Source of the DNA: Chloroflexota bacterium
GTDB taxonomy: Bacteria > Chloroflexota > Dehalococcoidia > Lucifugimonadales > UBA3495
Assembly: GCA_028874075.1 (NCBI GenBank)
Contig: JAPPLU010000083.1
Span: forward strand, 1-32,942
Length of the DNA stretch: 32,942 bases
Direction: 5' to 3'
Shown piece by piece: positions 7,384-16,771 of this stretch. The stretch's first letter is position 1; every line of letters begins with the position of its first letter. The translations under genes were made by a program, and so were the position numbers. Below the pieces are notes generated by a model that was not told the DNA's origin, searched no databases, and worked only from the letters and a program-made list of their open reading frames with translations.

Positions 7384-8496
7384 CTATCCTATTCCCATGG
7401 ACTGTTGCCGGTTTCGTGCAGCCGACTGTGTCAGCCGGTCGATGACAATGGCCAGGAAAACGATAGCGAGCCCCGCTATGGCGCCGAACCCTGCGTCGTT
7501 CTTCTGCAGGGCACGCAGGACCGGTTCGCCCAGCCCACCGGCAGCCACCAGGCTGGCAATGGTCACCATGGCCAGGGCCATCATGGTCGTCTGGTTGATT
7601 CCTGCCATTATGGTAGGCAACGCCATAGGAATTTGCACCTTGGTCAGTACCTGCGAAGGTGAAGCTCCAAAAGACCGGGCAGCTTCAACCGCCTCCCCCG
7701 ACACTTGCCGGATTCCCAGGTTGGTAAGGCGGATTACCGGTGGCGCAGCATAAATCAGGGTGGCGAATATGCCCGCCGGCTTTCCCAGACCAAAAAACAA
7801 TATGCCAGGAAGCAGGTAGACAAAGCTGGGCATGGTCTGCATACCATCCAGTATTGGTCGCATCAAATTGTCCGCCATCCTGCTCCGGGCGCCCAAGACC
7901 CCGAGGGGAAGTCCGATCGCCATGCAAATAGCTACGGCCACTACAATCAATGCAATGGTTTCAATTGCCGGCGACCACAAGTCCATGAACCCTATATACA
8001 GCAATGCCGCAACGGTAAATATGGCCAGGCTCCATCGACCCATTGCAAAAGCCAGCAGCGTCAGGCCAACTACCATGGCCGGCCACGGCACCCAGTACAG
8101 GCCCTTCTCGATGTAAATCAGGGCGTAGTCTACGATTGTAGTAATACCACCAAAGAGCCATGCGGCCTCCCTGGTCAGCCACTTAACGCCGTTATTGATA
8201 TTGTCGGTAGTAGCCTCTCGCAAGGTGCGTTCGTTAACTATGGAGCCGCCACCCACAGTTTCCAGCGAGGAACGGGACACTGTGGTGGGATACTCCATCC
8301 CAGGTTCCCAGACAATCAAACACACCACCAAAACGATAAATGTCGCCACGGCGCCGGCAAACCACAACACCCACGAAGGTAGTGTCGCCAGGACCGAGAG
8401 GGGAGAGGAAGCAGCCCCTTGTTCTTGCCCTGCTCCTCCAACGGCTTGTTCACTCGTATCGCCAGCGCCGGACTCGTCTCTGGTTATCGTAGCCAT
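7384..8496 (-). CDS. proW: Glycine betaine/proline-type ABC transporter permease
   Basis: This is a 370-residue inner-membrane permease. A polar, Gly/Ser-rich N-terminal tail (1-35) is followed by a first hydrophobic segment (about 43-63), a periplasmic-type loop, and a cluster of membrane segments from about 135 to 360. The permease signature that contacts the ATPase is clear: EAVEAARSFGASPSQVLTKVQIPMALPTIMAGI at about 268-300, containing EAA---G---------I-LP. The DGMQTMPSFVYLLP stretch is typical of ProW. ATG 8496 is supported by GGAGGT immediately upstream (complement of 8501-8506), though the spacing is short. The gene sits between the ATPase and binding-protein genes in the same orientation, with gaps of 112 and 136 bp. 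It forms the transmembrane channel of the importer. Confidence 0.93.
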   Translation of the reverse strand: MATITRDESGAGDTSEQAVGGAGQEQGAASSPLSVLATLPSWVLWFAGAVATFIVLVVCLIVWEPGMEYPTTVSRSSLETVGGGSIVNERTLREATTDNINNGVKWLTREAAWLFGGITTIVDYALIYIEKGLYWVPWPAMVVGLTLLAFAMGRWSLAIFTVAALLYIGFMDLWSPAIETIALIVVAVAICMAIGLPLGVLGARSRMADNLMRPILDGMQTMPSFVYLLPGILFFGLGKPAGIFATLIYAAPPVIRLTNLGIRQVSGEAVEAARSFGASPSQVLTKVQIPMALPTIMAGINQTTMMALAMVTIASLVAAGGLGEPVLRALQKNDAGFGAIAGLAIVFLAIVIDRLTQSAARNRQQSMGIG

Positions 8497-8608
8497 ATCT
8501 ACCTCCGGAGTAATCAGGTTCAGCTGCTTCTTAGCTGCAACCTGGAGAACCAAATGCTCCAACAATACTGGCGGTCATGGATTAACAAGTCAAACCAGGC
8601 GTATCTGG

Positions 8609-9967
8609 TCAGCTTTCCGTTGCCTCGTTCTCCGCCGCAATAGCGGCGTTCATTGCCGCATTGGCGGCGTAGTCCATATCTACCGAAGAAGTCTCAGCCA
8701 GCGCCTCCGCCAGGGCGCTGCGGTGCACCTCGCCCACAAGGGTGTTTGAACTGTCCACCACCGGAATGGGGAAATCGCTGGACATGGCAATTGGTATCAA
8801 GGAGTCGAAGGTGGTGGTGGGAGCAACGGGCAGGTAGTCGCGGTCCACGTACTCCCACGCCTCGTCAAATCGTTTTACGCCCGAGCGCAGGGCCCTTTCT
8901 GCGCTGGATATGGAAAGCAGGCCCATGTACTTGGCATGGCTGTCAACCACCCAGGCCACGTCGCCGTCGCTCTGGCCGATAGTATGCAGGGCCGCTCGGG
9001 GTCCCTGGCGACCCATAACTGTGGCTTTGGGTCCCACCATCACCTTTGTCGCCGTAAGCACACTTTCAAGCCGCACGTCCTGGGTAAAGTCGCCCACGTA
9101 TTCGTCCTCCGGGCGCAGGACAATGTCCTCCGGGGAGCCTATCTGCGCCACGGCGCCATCGTGCATGATAGCTATGTGGTCTCCCAGCTTCAGGGCCTCG
9201 TTCAAGTCGTGAGTAATAAATACGATAGTCTTCTGTAGTTCCGTCTGAAGATTCAGAAGTTCGTCCTGCATCTGACGGCGGATCAGCGGGTCAAGGCCGC
9301 TGAAGGGCTCATCCATGAGAAGGATGTCGGTATCCACGACCAGCGCCCGTGCCAGGCCAACCCGCTGCTGCATGCCGCCGGACAGCTGTCGAGGGTAGGA
9401 GTCCTCCCACCCTGCTAGGCCAACCAGCGCCAGGACCTTACGGGTCCGCTCGTATCGCTCCTCCCTTGACACGCCCTGTACTTCCAGGCCCCAGGCTGCA
9501 TTGTCCAGCACGTTCCGATGGGGGAGGAGTCCGTAATGCTGGAAGACCATGGCAATCTTGGCCCGCCTGAAGGCTTCAAGTTCCTTGTCGTTCATCCTGG
9601 TGATGTCCTCACCATCAATGACGACTTCGCCAGACGTCGGGTCAATGAGGCGGAGGAGGCAGCGGACCAGGGTAGACTTGCCGCTGCCGGAGAGACCCAT
9701 AACGACGAAGGTCTCGCCCTTATGGACTTCAAAATTGACGTCGCGCAGACCCACAACGTTGCCAAATTCGCTTTGGAAAAAAGACTTGTCCTTGTCGGCG
9801 TACTCGGGCCGCAGCACCCTTTCCGGATTCCTGCCAAAGATCTTCCATAGCGATTTGACTGATATGTAAGGAGTTGTGCCAGCAGATTCGTTCTCCACGA
9901 CCACTGTGGAAGTCTCTACAAGTGAGGAATCCCCGGAACTCGGCTGGGTGGTCTCCTGGTTTTGCAT
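8609..9967 (-). CDS. proV: Glycine betaine/proline-type ABC transporter ATP-binding protein
   Basis: The product is 452 residues. An N-terminal acidic/Ser-Thr-rich tail (1-33) precedes the ABC domain: Walker A GLSGSGKST at 91-99, Q-loop near FQHYGLLPH (142-150), signature LSGGMQQR at 195-202, Walker B ILLMDEP at 215-221 and switch ITHDLNEAL. The insert FGRNPERVL at 44-52 and the KDKSFFQSEFGNVVGLRDV region are characteristic of ProV/OpuAA. The C-terminal 130 or so residues resemble the paired CBS domains that sense ionic strength in this family, followed by an Ala-rich acidic tail. ATG 9967 is chosen for GAGGA about 8 bases upstream and because the family's start lies near. It is first in the operon and supplies energy for uptake of a compatible solute. 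Confidence 0.95.
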   Translation of the reverse strand: MQNQETTQPSSGDSSLVETSTVVVENESAGTTPYISVKSLWKIFGRNPERVLRPEYADKDKSFFQSEFGNVVGLRDVNFEVHKGETFVVMGLSGSGKSTLVRCLLRLIDPTSGEVVIDGEDITRMNDKELEAFRRAKIAMVFQHYGLLPHRNVLDNAAWGLEVQGVSREERYERTRKVLALVGLAGWEDSYPRQLSGGMQQRVGLARALVVDTDILLMDEPFSGLDPLIRRQMQDELLNLQTELQKTIVFITHDLNEALKLGDHIAIMHDGAVAQIGSPEDIVLRPEDEYVGDFTQDVRLESVLTATKVMVGPKATVMGRQGPRAALHTIGQSDGDVAWVVDSHAKYMGLLSISSAERALRSGVKRFDEAWEYVDRDYLPVAPTTTFDSLIPIAMSSDFPIPVVDSSNTLVGEVHRSALAEALAETSSVDMDYAANAAMNAAIAAENEATES

Positions 9968-10781
9968 GGAACGATCCTCTTGTCTGGTTAATGGCGGCGT
10001 AAGGCAGAAGTTATGGATAGCATGCGCTTTCACATGGAAAACAGGGGATGCCCGTGGGAAGGAGTTAACTGAAGATCCGGACCGGAGGAGATGGGGGGTT
10101 CACATAATCTAGGTAAGCGTTGTCTAAAGTCGCTTGTGCGGTCCTCAGGTGGCCCGGAACAGTGTAGGAGGTCGGTTTGCGAATAGCAGCTGTGGGCTGG
10201 CATTCTGTTATTACCCCTTGGCTGTCGCTATGGATACCCTACGTTTCCTCCCCGAATTTGTCAACCCTGTGTCAATCGAACTAAACACCCGTGTTAAAGC
10301 TGGCCTGGGTTCACTGACAGTGCATTTGCTGCCTTGGAACAGGTCAAATCGCCGGGCAATTTTCAGTTTCCCAGGAAGAGTAAGGAAAAGGTCGAAAGTG
10401 GCAAATCAACGGGATTTCCATTGGGTCTTTTCCAAAGTTTCTGTCAGTCATCTCAATTGGCGCAGATTTGCAGCACGATTCCTGCCTTTGCCGAAGGAGG
10501 CCGCCGAGGGGGCCAGGGAGGAGGAAAGGTGGTGGGGCTAAATTTTGGCTGTTCGTGCCCTACCACATACGACCAAACTGCCAAGAAGAACTGCTGGAGT
10601 CCTCAGCCTCAGGAAGCCGAGAATCGCTGCGCGCCGAGCAGGGGCAAGCGCTTATTGGCTTGCGCTTCAGAATCCTTACTGGACGGGAAAAATTGTGCTA
10701 TTCTACTTCCTGATTTTGGAGGGGTACCAATTCGTCTCTTCAAAAGAAGGGAAGGATGCCGGTTGTAGTTGGGGGCATCGA
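9968..10781 (+). other. Divergent intergenic region between the importer operon and metG
   Basis: This stretch of about 0.8 kb holds the control regions of two divergent operons. I see no convincing gene in any frame. Near metG there is a possible extended -10 (TGCTATTCT, 10696-10704) with only a poor -35, and a small hairpin (GCAAGC 10644-10649 / GCTTGC 10658-10663). I found no T-box or SAM riboswitch motif, which one might have looked for upstream of a methionyl-tRNA synthetase. Several purine-rich GGAGG-like runs around 10495-10540 are not followed by a plausible coding sequence. Confidence 0.5.
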
Positions 10782-12470
10782 TTGAGTGACAGGATATTCA
10801 TAGGCGTTGCATGGCCCTACGCTAACGGGCCGCTACACCTGGGCCACGTAGCAGGTTGCTACCTGGCTGCGGACGTGTTTGCACGCTACCATCGGATGCG
10901 GGGCAACGAGGTCCTGATGGTATCTGGCAGCGACACCCATGGCACCCCTATTACCATACGTGCTGACCAGGAAGGTATCACTCCCGCAGAGGTGGTCGAG
11001 CGATACCACGCCGAGTTCCTGGAATCCTGGAGACGTCTAGGCATTAGCTTCGATCTCTTCACCCACACCAATACCCAAAACCACCAGCAAGTCGTCCACG
11101 AAATTTTCCTCTCCTTACTGGAAAAGGGTTACATCTACACCGACAATATGCTGCTCGCCTATTGCCCGGGTTGCGATCGGTTCCTGCCGGACCGATATGT
11201 GGAGGGTGTTTGCCCATTTTGTGCTTTCAACCGAGCCAGAGGCGATCAGTGCGACCAGTGCGGTCATACCCTGGACCCCCAGGAACTGCATGAGGCGTAT
11301 TGCATTCTTTGCGGTGGACCGCCGGAGTTCCGGGAGTCTGAGCACTTTTTCCTCAAACTTTCCGCGTTTGAGCAACCGCTGCTAGAGTGGATCCGTGAAC
11401 AGCCCCACTGGCGATCAAATGTGTCCAACCAGACCAGGAGTTTTCTCGAAGGGGGGCTGAAGGACCGGGCCATAACCCGCGACCTGTCGTGGGGCGTGCC
11501 CATTCCCCTGGAAGGCTACGAAGGCAAACGGATTTACGTGTGGTTCGAAGCGGTTATTGGCTACCTGTCTGCAGCGGTAGAGTGGGCCGCCAATTCCGGC
11601 GAGGAAGGCCGCTGGGAGGACTTCTGGAAGGATCCGGACACCCGTAGCTATTACTTTATTGGCAAGGACAACATTCCTTTCCACAGCATTATCTGGCCGG
11701 CCATGATTATGGGATACGGCCATGATCTGAACCTGCCATACGACGTGCCGGCCAACGAGTTTCTGAGCCTGGAAAACCGCAAATTCTCTACCAGCCAGAA
11801 CTGGGCCGTGTGGGTGCCGGATTACCTCAACAGTTATGACCCCGACCCCCTGCGCTACCTCTTGTCTATCAACATGCCGGAAAGCGGCGATGCCGATTTT
11901 TCGTGGGCCGAGTTTGTCCGCCGCAACAATGAGGAACTGGTGGCTACCTACGGCAACCTGGTGAACCGGGTGCTCTCTTTCACCTACCGCAATTTTGAAG
12001 GGCAAGTGCCTCCGGCGGGCGAAATGGACGAAGTGGACCGGCAGGTCCTGGAGTCGGCCCGCTCCACCCTGGACGAAGTAGGGCGAAGCCTTGAAATCAC
12101 CAGGTTCAAGGCAGCCATAGGGCAGGCGTTCGGGCTGGCCCAGGATGCCAACCGCTATCTAGACGCCAAGGCCCCCTGGCGGGCGATACGGGAAGACAAG
12201 GCAGACGCTGCCAATACTCTCAACGTTTCAATTCGGGTGATCAATTGCCTGAAAGTTGCGCTGGCGCCCTTCCTGCCCTTTAGTTCGCAGAAGATCCACG
12301 AATACCTGGGGTTCGATGGTCCGGTGGAGCAGGAAGCCTGGGATTTTGAAGTCCTGGCGGGGGCCATCAAGGGAGGCTCACCCCTGCGGCAGCCTTCTCC
12401 CCTGTACACCAAGCTGGACCCCGAGGTTATCGAGCAAGAAACCGCGCGCCTCGGCCACGCTGAAACCTAG
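10782..12470 (+). CDS. metG: Methionyl-tRNA synthetase
   Basis: The enzyme (562 residues from this start) charges tRNA-Met with methionine in the cytoplasm. The class I signature is HLGH at residues 19-22 within AWPYANGPLHLGH, and SGSDTHGTPI follows at 48-57. The connective domain has four Cys pairs (C128/C131, C144/C147, C157/C160, C174/C177), the arrangement for two zinc knuckles. The KMSKS loop is replaced by KFSTS at 334-338. An anticodon-binding helical domain follows; the C-terminal tRNA-binding (EMAP-like) domain found in longer versions is absent. TTG 10782 is inferred as start because the conserved sequence begins there (SDRIFIGVAWPYANG) and GGGGG lies about 6 bases upstream; the reading to 10545 adds 79 residues of non-conserved sequence. 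The polyprenyl synthase gene follows 8 bp later. Confidence 0.96.
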   Translation: MSDRIFIGVAWPYANGPLHLGHVAGCYLAADVFARYHRMRGNEVLMVSGSDTHGTPITIRADQEGITPAEVVERYHAEFLESWRRLGISFDLFTHTNTQNHQQVVHEIFLSLLEKGYIYTDNMLLAYCPGCDRFLPDRYVEGVCPFCAFNRARGDQCDQCGHTLDPQELHEAYCILCGGPPEFRESEHFFLKLSAFEQPLLEWIREQPHWRSNVSNQTRSFLEGGLKDRAITRDLSWGVPIPLEGYEGKRIYVWFEAVIGYLSAAVEWAANSGEEGRWEDFWKDPDTRSYYFIGKDNIPFHSIIWPAMIMGYGHDLNLPYDVPANEFLSLENRKFSTSQNWAVWVPDYLNSYDPDPLRYLLSINMPESGDADFSWAEFVRRNNEELVATYGNLVNRVLSFTYRNFEGQVPPAGEMDEVDRQVLESARSTLDEVGRSLEITRFKAAIGQAFGLAQDANRYLDAKAPWRAIREDKADAANTLNVSIRVINCLKVALAPFLPFSSQKIHEYLGFDGPVEQEAWDFEVLAGAIKGGSPLRQPSPLYTKLDPEVIEQETARLGHAET

Positions 12471-12478
12471 GGGCTGTT

Positions 12479-13462
12479 TTGGTTCAGGGACTGGACACGC
12501 GCGCGCTTGCAATTTATTCCCCCATTTTGGATCAACTGTCCCAGGTAGAGGAGCGGCTACGGGACTTGGCGGACTCTTCCATTCCCGAACTGGTGCCGCT
12601 CTTGGAACACGCTCTTTCTCATGGGGGCAAGAGGGTGCGCCCGGCCCTGACCCTGCTGGCCTCCAACATCTGTCCCCAGGAGTCTGAGAGTCCCATCAAG
12701 ATGGCCACCGGAGTCGAGTTGCTGCACCTGGCCACGCTGATTCACGACGATACGGTGGACGACGCGGACACCCGTCGGGGGCAGGCGTCGGTCAGCGGGC
12801 GCTGGGGGAAAGAGGTTGCGGTCCTGCTGGGCGATTACCTGTTCGCCACCTCCGCCACCCTTGTATGCGACACGGGCAACCTGAGGGTGGTCCGCAGATT
12901 CGCTGAAACCATCATGGAACTGGCCAGCGGCGAACTCATCGAATATTTCAACACCTTCAATCCTCAACAGGAACTCGATCGCTACTATGACCGGATTTAC
13001 CGCAAAACGGCTTCCCTCTTCCGGACCGCTTCGGAAACTGGGGCCGTCTTAAGCGCCGCATCGGAGTGGCAAATACAGGCCTTGAGCAGCTACGGCTACA
13101 ACATAGGCATGGCTTTTCAGGTGGTGGACGACCTGCTGGACATCCTGGGCGACGAGGCCGAACTGGGGAAGCCGGTGGGAAACGACCTGCGCCAGGGGGT
13201 GCTGACTCTACCCAGCATTATGCTAATGCAACGCTACCCGGAAGATAACCCCATTCCGGAACTGTTCCGGAAGCCTGAACTAAACGGTGAACTGGAGCGG
13301 ACGCTGGATATGGTGAAGAACTCGACCATAGTGCCAGACTGCTACGCTATCATTAGAGACTATTGCGATGAGGCCATTTCAGCCTTAAATACACTTCCTG
13401 CGGGCAAAAGCCGAGACTCCCTGGAATCTATGGCGGCTTACGTCAGAGAGCGTAGCCGCTAG
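12479..13462 (+). CDS. Long-chain polyprenyl diphosphate synthase (IspB/HepT-like)
   Basis: The 327-residue protein is an E-isoprenyl diphosphate synthase. It has GGKRVRP at 49-55, the first aspartate-rich motif DDTVD at 90-94 within LIHDDTVDDADTRRG, and the second, DDLLD, at 217-221 within QVVDDLLDILGD. The residues before the first motif (HLATLIHDD) lack bulky aromatics, matching the HTATLLHDD pattern of IspB, so a long product (heptaprenyl to nonaprenyl) for a quinone side chain is likely, but length cannot be fixed by eye. The predicted start is TTG 12479, eight bases after the metG stop, with AGGGGC just upstream that overlaps the metG stop. The two genes are therefore probably one transcript. 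It converges on the amidohydrolase gene 33 bp away, and I see no strong terminator between them. Confidence 0.93.
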   Translation: MVQGLDTRALAIYSPILDQLSQVEERLRDLADSSIPELVPLLEHALSHGGKRVRPALTLLASNICPQESESPIKMATGVELLHLATLIHDDTVDDADTRRGQASVSGRWGKEVAVLLGDYLFATSATLVCDTGNLRVVRRFAETIMELASGELIEYFNTFNPQQELDRYYDRIYRKTASLFRTASETGAVLSAASEWQIQALSSYGYNIGMAFQVVDDLLDILGDEAELGKPVGNDLRQGVLTLPSIMLMQRYPEDNPIPELFRKPELNGELERTLDMVKNSTIVPDCYAIIRDYCDEAISALNTLPAGKSRDSLESMAAYVRERSR

Positions 13463-13495
13463 CCGGCACCGTCCGATGCTCTCTTCTCAGCCTGC

Positions 13496-15118
13496 CTAAA
13501 ACTCTTCCTCTCTCCACACTGTCCTTCCGCCTACAATGGTTAAACGAGACTTGACCCCGAGAATGTCACGGCTGCCCCATTCCTCCAGAGGCATGTCCAG
13601 CAACGCCAGATCGGCAAGCATTCCCGTTCGGATCATCCCCTTCCGGTGTGCCATGTCCTCAGCCTTGGCTCCTGCCAGGGTGTGGGCGGAGAGGGCCTGG
13701 GCGAGGGTCAGGCCACTGCTTCTTTCATCTGATGGATTTAACCGTTCGCCAGCCTGAGGAAACTGTCGGCCCGAGCCGGTTCTGCCGGTGATGGCGCTGT
13801 AGATGCCGGGCCAGGGATTTGAATCGATCACCGGCGAGTCCGAGCCAAAAGCCACTGGTATTTGAAGCTCCACCATCTTGCTGAAGGGATAAAGGTGAGG
13901 GAGGAGTTCGGCGTGGACCCGTTCCAGGTAACCGTCTCCGCGCCAGTATATGAAGCCCGCCTGAGTAACCACCGTGGCCCCGGTTCGGGCCAGCTTCTCC
14001 ATCAGTTGCGGTGGACACTCCGCGCAGTGTTCGATCCGGTTCCTCGATCGAGGATTGGCCGCCGGACCGGCTGAAGCTCCCTGGACATTGCAACTATCAA
14101 GGTCAGCTAGTGCCACAGCATGTATAGCCGCTTCCACCGCCTCCTGCTCAATAGCGTGAATCGCGATGGGGAAGCCCAGCTTCCGTGCCCCCACTGCCAA
14201 TTCCCCCAGATCTTGCCGCGCGGGCATCAGTTGTCCGGTAGTGCAGGTAAGCATGATTTTGGCGTGGCCAATCCTCAACCGGTCACCGCCACTGCCCCAG
14301 GTCAGGCCGGCCTCCGCCATTTCGTGCAGCTTGCCAACGCCGGCCATCATTGTAACCCTGGGTTTGAAGACTTTGGCAGAAGTCAAAGATTGGAATGTTC
14401 CCCATTGGTCGGTACCGTTATTCGGTCCCGCATCCTGTATTGAGGTGATGCCATAGCTGAGGAGAGTCTCACTAAGGAAAGAAACTGAGGCCTCTATTTC
14501 CCCCGGGGACCGGGTCCTGCCCAGTCTTTCCCGCAAATAGCCGCCCATTTCCAGCAGAAGCCCCGTAGGTAATCCGTTTTGATCTCTTTCGATTACCCCG
14601 TCAGGCGGGTCGGACGTTTCCGCGTCAATGCCTGACGCAATCAGGGCCGAGCTGTTCAGCAGACAGGCATGTCCGCTGGAGTGCTCAAGGCGGACCGGGT
14701 GTTTGGAGGCAGCGGAGTCGAGTTCTTCGAGGGTCGGGTACCTGTTCTCGCGTAAGTCGCCGGGTTCCAGGCCGATACCGCGAATCCACTGCCCCACGGT
14801 CAGAACGGCGGCCCGGTCTCGTATTGCAGCCAACAGTTCCCCTACCGAACCAATGCCGGGAGAACGGCAATCCAACCCAGAAAGGGAGGCCGCGGTGGCC
14901 AAGATATGGGTGTGTGCGTCGTTGAGGCCGGGGATGAGTGGCAGGCCCCTACAGTTGATTACTTCAGTCTTCGGGCCACGAAGGTTGGAAACCTGGGCTT
15001 TGCTTCCAACCGCGGCAATCCGTTCCCCGGCGATGGCAACAGCTTCGGCACGAGGGTTAAGGGGGTCGAGAGTCAGGACTCTGGCATTTGCCAGGATAAG
15101 TGAGGCAGAACTTTCCAT
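13496..15118 (-). CDS. Amidohydrolase family 3 protein (YtcJ-like metal-dependent hydrolase)
   Basis: The 540-residue product has the amidohydrolase layout. A beta-sandwich N-terminus (LILANARVLTLDP and AVAIAGERIAAVG) is followed by metal-binding HTH in GLNDAHTH at about 65-72, a barrel with a kinked GHAKIMLT strand, HAIEQEAVEAAIHAV, RIEHCAE, and GSDSPV near the C-terminal end of the barrel; the sandwich closes with GMLADLALLDMPL. This is the YtcJ/amidohydrolase-3 pattern. Members cleave amide or imide bonds in small molecules, and the substrate cannot be inferred. ATG 15118 fits the family start, though the ribosome site is weak. It is the last gene of the tyrA-gmk-lipA run, 53 bp after lipA; the link to those housekeeping genes looks positional rather than functional. 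Confidence 0.92.
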   Translation of the reverse strand: MESSASLILANARVLTLDPLNPRAEAVAIAGERIAAVGSKAQVSNLRGPKTEVINCRGLPLIPGLNDAHTHILATAASLSGLDCRSPGIGSVGELLAAIRDRAAVLTVGQWIRGIGLEPGDLRENRYPTLEELDSAASKHPVRLEHSSGHACLLNSSALIASGIDAETSDPPDGVIERDQNGLPTGLLLEMGGYLRERLGRTRSPGEIEASVSFLSETLLSYGITSIQDAGPNNGTDQWGTFQSLTSAKVFKPRVTMMAGVGKLHEMAEAGLTWGSGGDRLRIGHAKIMLTCTTGQLMPARQDLGELAVGARKLGFPIAIHAIEQEAVEAAIHAVALADLDSCNVQGASAGPAANPRSRNRIEHCAECPPQLMEKLARTGATVVTQAGFIYWRGDGYLERVHAELLPHLYPFSKMVELQIPVAFGSDSPVIDSNPWPGIYSAITGRTGSGRQFPQAGERLNPSDERSSGLTLAQALSAHTLAGAKAEDMAHRKGMIRTGMLADLALLDMPLEEWGSRDILGVKSRLTIVGGRTVWREEEF

Positions 15119-15171
15119 GTGGACCCGAAACCGGAATCGAGTAACAGATGCAGGGCAAATTGAAGGGGTGG

Positions 15172-16068
15172 CTAAACTGTCAAGAGGGCGGCATCGTGCT
15201 GGACGTCGGCATGGTAAGAGCTTCGCACCAAGGGGCCCGAAGCAACGTGTTTGAAGCCCATTTCCTCTCCAATACGCGCCAGGTCCGCAAATTCGGAAGG
15301 GTGGTAAAACCGGTCAATAGCGATATGCCTGGCTGAGGGACGCAGGTACTGCCCAATAGTCAGCAGGTCGCAATCCACTTTTCGCAAATCACGCATGGTA
15401 TCTACCACTTCCGCTACAGTCTCCCCCATGCCTACGATTATGCCGGACTTGGTTACCGCGGCCGGGTCCAGTGCCTTAGCGTTGACCAACAGATCCAGGG
15501 ACCGCCGGTAGTCGCCCTTGGGACGTACCCTCGGGAACACCCGCTTGGTGGACTCGATATTGTGGTTAAGGACGTCGGGGCCGGCGTCCATTACTCGGGC
15601 CAGGGCATCGCGGGAACCGCCGAAGTCCGGTATCAATACTTCCACCTTGCAATCGGGTACTTCCTTCCTTACGCGGTTGATGCAGGCGGCAAAAATGAAG
15701 GCCCCTCCATCGGCCAGGTCGTCGCGATTGACCGAAGTAATTACACAATAGCGGAGTCCCATCTTTTTGACCGTTTCCGCCAGGCGTCCTGGCTCCATAA
15801 GGTCCACACCCTCGGGTCTGCCTGTGTTTACGGCGCAGTAATGGCAACGGCGGGTGCAAGTATCCCCGAGAATCATAAAGGTGGCGGTGCCGCGGCCCCA
15901 GCATTCCCCGATGTTGGGGCAGTGGGCCTCTTCGCAAACGGTGTTGAGCTGGTGGCCCCGCATAAGCTGCTTGAGCTCCAGGTAGCGGGGGCTGCCCGGC
16001 ATGGAGACCTTGAGCCAGGGAGGAAGCTTGGGACGCACTGCTGTGGGGGCGCTATCCTTGGAAGCCAC
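15172..16068 (-). CDS. lipA: Lipoyl synthase
   Basis: This is a radical SAM enzyme of 298 residues that inserts two sulfurs into protein-bound octanoyl groups to make the lipoyl cofactor. The auxiliary cluster motif is C45-x4-C50-x5-C56 (CEEAHCPNIGEC) and the radical SAM motif C71-x3-C75-x2-C78 (CTRRCHYC) follows. Also seen are VITSVNRDDLADGG, HNIESTKRVFPRVR, SGIIVGMGE, the QYLRPS strand, and a C-terminal RSSYHAD holding the conserved serine that ligates the auxiliary cluster. Length is normal. The start is GTG 16068, with AGAGGA about 11 bases upstream. No octanoyltransferase gene (lipB or lipM) is in view. It lies 56 bp after gmk on the same strand. Confidence 0.97.
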   Translation of the reverse strand: MASKDSAPTAVRPKLPPWLKVSMPGSPRYLELKQLMRGHQLNTVCEEAHCPNIGECWGRGTATFMILGDTCTRRCHYCAVNTGRPEGVDLMEPGRLAETVKKMGLRYCVITSVNRDDLADGGAFIFAACINRVRKEVPDCKVEVLIPDFGGSRDALARVMDAGPDVLNHNIESTKRVFPRVRPKGDYRRSLDLLVNAKALDPAAVTKSGIIVGMGETVAEVVDTMRDLRKVDCDLLTIGQYLRPSARHIAIDRFYHPSEFADLARIGEEMGFKHVASGPLVRSSYHADVQHDAALLTV

Positions 16069-16124
16069 GATTGAAAAGTCCTCTAATGGAATAATAGGAC
16101 ACTTGGGCCCTGCCCTATGGTGAT

Positions 16125-16742
16125 TCAGTCCAGCTTAACCCTTCTGGGAGCCACTCGGCACTTTTCGGCAATTATGATGGCCTCTATGTCCGCCACTGCC
16201 TCTTCAAGCCGCCCGTCACGGTTTACGACACAGTAATCGTAGCGACCCACCTGGGCCAGTTCCTGCCGGGCGATTTCCAGCCGACGCGCTGCCTCTTCCG
16301 GCCCCTCAGTCCGCCTTTGGCCCAGACGCACCGCCAATTCTTCGAAGGAAGCGGGGGCCAGGAAGATTAAAACCGCTTCCGGCGCCAGAGCCCTGATGGT
16401 CCCCGCTCCTTGGACCTCTATTTTCAAGAAGACGTCCTTGCCCTGTTTCAAGGCTTCGCTGACCTGACTGCGGGGCACTCCGTACCAGCGACCTGAGTAC
16501 TCCGCTGACTCCAGCAACTGCCCGGAATTCCTCATTTCCAGGAACGTCTCCGTGTCCAGGAAAATATAGTCAACGCCGTCGGTTTCCCCGGCCCGGGGAG
16601 ACCGAGTCGTCGCGGAAACAGTGAAGTGCCGGGGCCTGTTCTTTTTCTTTAATTCGTCGATGACGGAATCTTTGCCAACACCGGAAGGTCCGCTGATAAC
16701 CACCAGCAGCGGGGGCGATTCACACGACGTGTCGGCATCCAT
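16125..16742 (-). CDS. gmk: Guanylate kinase
   Basis: The 205-residue enzyme phosphorylates GMP to GDP. The P-loop GPSGVGKD is at about 18-25, followed by VSATTRSPRAGETDGVDYIFL (GMP-binding Arg and Tyr), LLESAEYSGRWYGVPRSQV, FLKIEVQGAGTIR and IFLAPASFEEL with the lid RRTEGPEEAARRL. I chose ATG 16742 because AGAGGA lies 8 bases upstream; an alternative ATG at 16772 overlaps the tyrA stop as TGATG and would add 10 residues and suggest coupled translation. Either way gmk and tyrA are tightly linked. No rpoZ (omega) gene follows, although gmk-rpoZ is a common bacterial pairing; here lipA follows instead. Confidence 0.96.
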   Translation of the reverse strand: MDADTSCESPPLLVVISGPSGVGKDSVIDELKKKNRPRHFTVSATTRSPRAGETDGVDYIFLDTETFLEMRNSGQLLESAEYSGRWYGVPRSQVSEALKQGKDVFLKIEVQGAGTIRALAPEAVLIFLAPASFEELAVRLGQRRTEGPEEAARRLEIARQELAQVGRYDYCVVNRDGRLEEAVADIEAIIIAEKCRVAPRRVKLD

Positions 16743-16771
16743 GATGGCATCCTCTCTCCGTGAAAGCGTCA

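Noticed and set aside
10545..10781. 79-codon N-terminal extension of methionyl-tRNA synthetase
   Set aside because: The extension is Arg-rich and not conserved, while a TTG with a G-rich ribosome site begins exactly at the conserved N-terminus.
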